The notes beneath the pieces were generated by a model. It was not told where the DNA came from. It made no database searches and saw nothing but the letters and a program-made list of their open reading frames with translations. The translations under genes and the position numbers were made by a program. A stretch of 64,000 nucleotides of DNA from Monarcha castaneiventris obscurior (Eukaryota > Chordata > Aves > Passeriformes > Monarchidae). Every line of letters starts with the position of its first letter. The first letter of the stretch is position 1. The stretch is taken from assembly GCA_026261815.1 (NCBI GenBank), contig JAMPIT010000886.1:21930001-21994000 (forward strand), given 5' to 3'. This document shows positions 63,135 to 64,000 of the stretch, in pieces.

Positions 63135-64000
63135 CTGCGGAAATCAGAAGGACACACAAAGACAGAGATTTAATCGGGGTCTGAGAAAACCCTCGGTGCA
63201 TACATAGGACTCTTGTCCCGTAGGTTTTTGCAGAGTGCAGCCTGGAAGTAACGAACAGTTCGTGCGCATTCATCAACTTGACAGCCCCCTCCCCTGAATG
63301 CACCATTTTCCATAAAGCCTTTAAAAAGGGCTGGGGATTTTCGTATCCCTGCGAGCCCGCCGCGGCCGCCTTCAGCGCCCCCAGCCTCCCCGGCAGCGGC
63401 CCGGGCAGAGCGGAGCTCGGCGTCTCGGCGTCGCTCGGGCCGTGCTGGCGCGCAAACCCGCCCGTGAACTATAGCGACTGCAGCATTTCTGCACCCTGAC
63501 TGGTGGCACTATTTATAAACAGAGCCCGAGTTAGCCGGCGAGCAGGGCTCCCCGGGAAAAGGGTGTCCTCGCTCCACAGAGACCTTAATGAAATCATTCA
63601 TTCCCACGGACACACCCTTCCCACCACCCGCTCCGTTTCGAGTTTCGGTCCCGCAAACAGCGAGCTATGCCGAGAGGGACCGGCAACCTCGACAGAGCAG
63701 AAAGGGGACTAACAGGCCCCCCGAAGTACAGATCCGTGCCGGTACTTGAAAGGAATCGGTCGGGGAGCCGAAATAGTTATCCTGCCGCACCCACGTTTGA
63801 GCCTGTCGCTTTCCACGTCGTTCCGTCCCGTCCCGTGTCTGTCCCCCCACCACCCCAAAACGCTCCTTGCAAAAGGAAGGTTGTTTGGCACTCGGAGCGC
63901 TGCTTATTTGCGTGGCCGGATCGTGACCCCAGCATGGATCGGTTCCTTCCACTTACCCCTCCTCTCAAATGGAAAAAAAAAAAAAAAAAAAAGAGCTCAA
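63135..64000 (-). other. ZNF503: ZNF503 intron 1 (3' part; continues beyond window)
   Basis: The acceptor AG is at 63135-63136, with a pyrimidine-rich tract extending to about 63165 on the minus strand. No sequence encoding the ZNF503 N-terminus (...HPEYLQPLPSTPVSPIE) occurs up to 64000, so the intron is at least 866 bp. It is CpG-rich from about 63330 to 63950, probably the edge of the promoter/exon 1 CpG island. It ends in the window with an A20 run at 63973-63992. The open frames here on both strands have no family resemblance and are explained by high GC content. Confidence 0.8.
63973..63992. repeat. Poly(A) run, 20 nt
   Basis: Uninterrupted A20 in the ZNF503 intron near the window end (T20 on the coding strand). 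Length-variable and possibly a sequencing-sensitive site. Confidence 0.85.

Noticed and set aside
62103..63173. Long plus-strand open frames (up to 356 codons) opposite the ZNF503 exon
   Set aside because: They are antisense shadows of a GC-rich coding exon, rich in G, R, A and V, with no recognisable domain.
63951..63956. Perfect minus-strand donor-like GTAAGT near the window end, considered as the ZNF503 exon 1 boundary
   Set aside because: The upstream sequence is a T-run and GAGAGGAGGG, not the expected ...PVSPIE codons, so it is not the exon 1 donor.
1..64000. Endogenous retrovirus, tRNA, rRNA, microRNA or CRISPR-like array
   Set aside because: I saw no paired LTRs, primer-binding site, viral protein wording, cloverleaf, long imperfect pre-miRNA-size hairpin or spaced identical repeats.

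Overview
The window looks like a vertebrate nuclear chromosome, most likely from a bird or another sauropsid. It is AT-rich and gene-poor, with few interspersed repeats and none of the SINE/L1 copies expected in a mammal. It carries an old CR1-type LINE relic, fossil palindromic repeats of a style I associate with birds and turtles, and several abrupt CpG islands. I cannot name the species.

Only one protein-coding gene is supported: ZNF503 (NOLZ1/NLZ2, NET-family zinc-finger corepressor) on the minus strand. Its large second coding exon (61614-63134) and 3' UTR (to about 60.8 kb) are inside. The start of the intron, exon 1 and the promoter lie beyond position 64000. The remaining 60 kb is the 3' flank of this developmental regulator and behaves like a gene desert. 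I found no convincing second gene, tRNA, rRNA, endogenous virus or CRISPR array.

Layout. From 1 to 34.5 kb the sequence is AT-rich and featureless apart from short hairpins, fossil repeat scraps and low-complexity tracts, with enhancer-like patches near 14.2 and 28 kb. From 34.5 to 38.3 kb there is a dense run of sequence that looks like conserved non-coding elements, including a nested double hairpin, a SOX-dimer-like site and a perfect 19-bp palindrome. From 38.3 to 53.7 kb the desert continues, with a mildly GC-rich block at 41 kb, an isolated CpG-rich segment at 47.3 kb and a minus-strand CR1 relic at 48.2-49.0 kb. From 53.7 to 60.3 kb several CpG islands alternate with enhancer-like AT-rich stretches, a 26-bp GC-rich minisatellite and an A22/T27 inverted homopolymer pair. 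These islands could be promoters of non-coding transcripts antisense to ZNF503, or its regulatory elements.

The conserved-element and lncRNA statements are inferences from sequence texture and gene context. They need alignment or expression data. No novel multi-gene system is visible.
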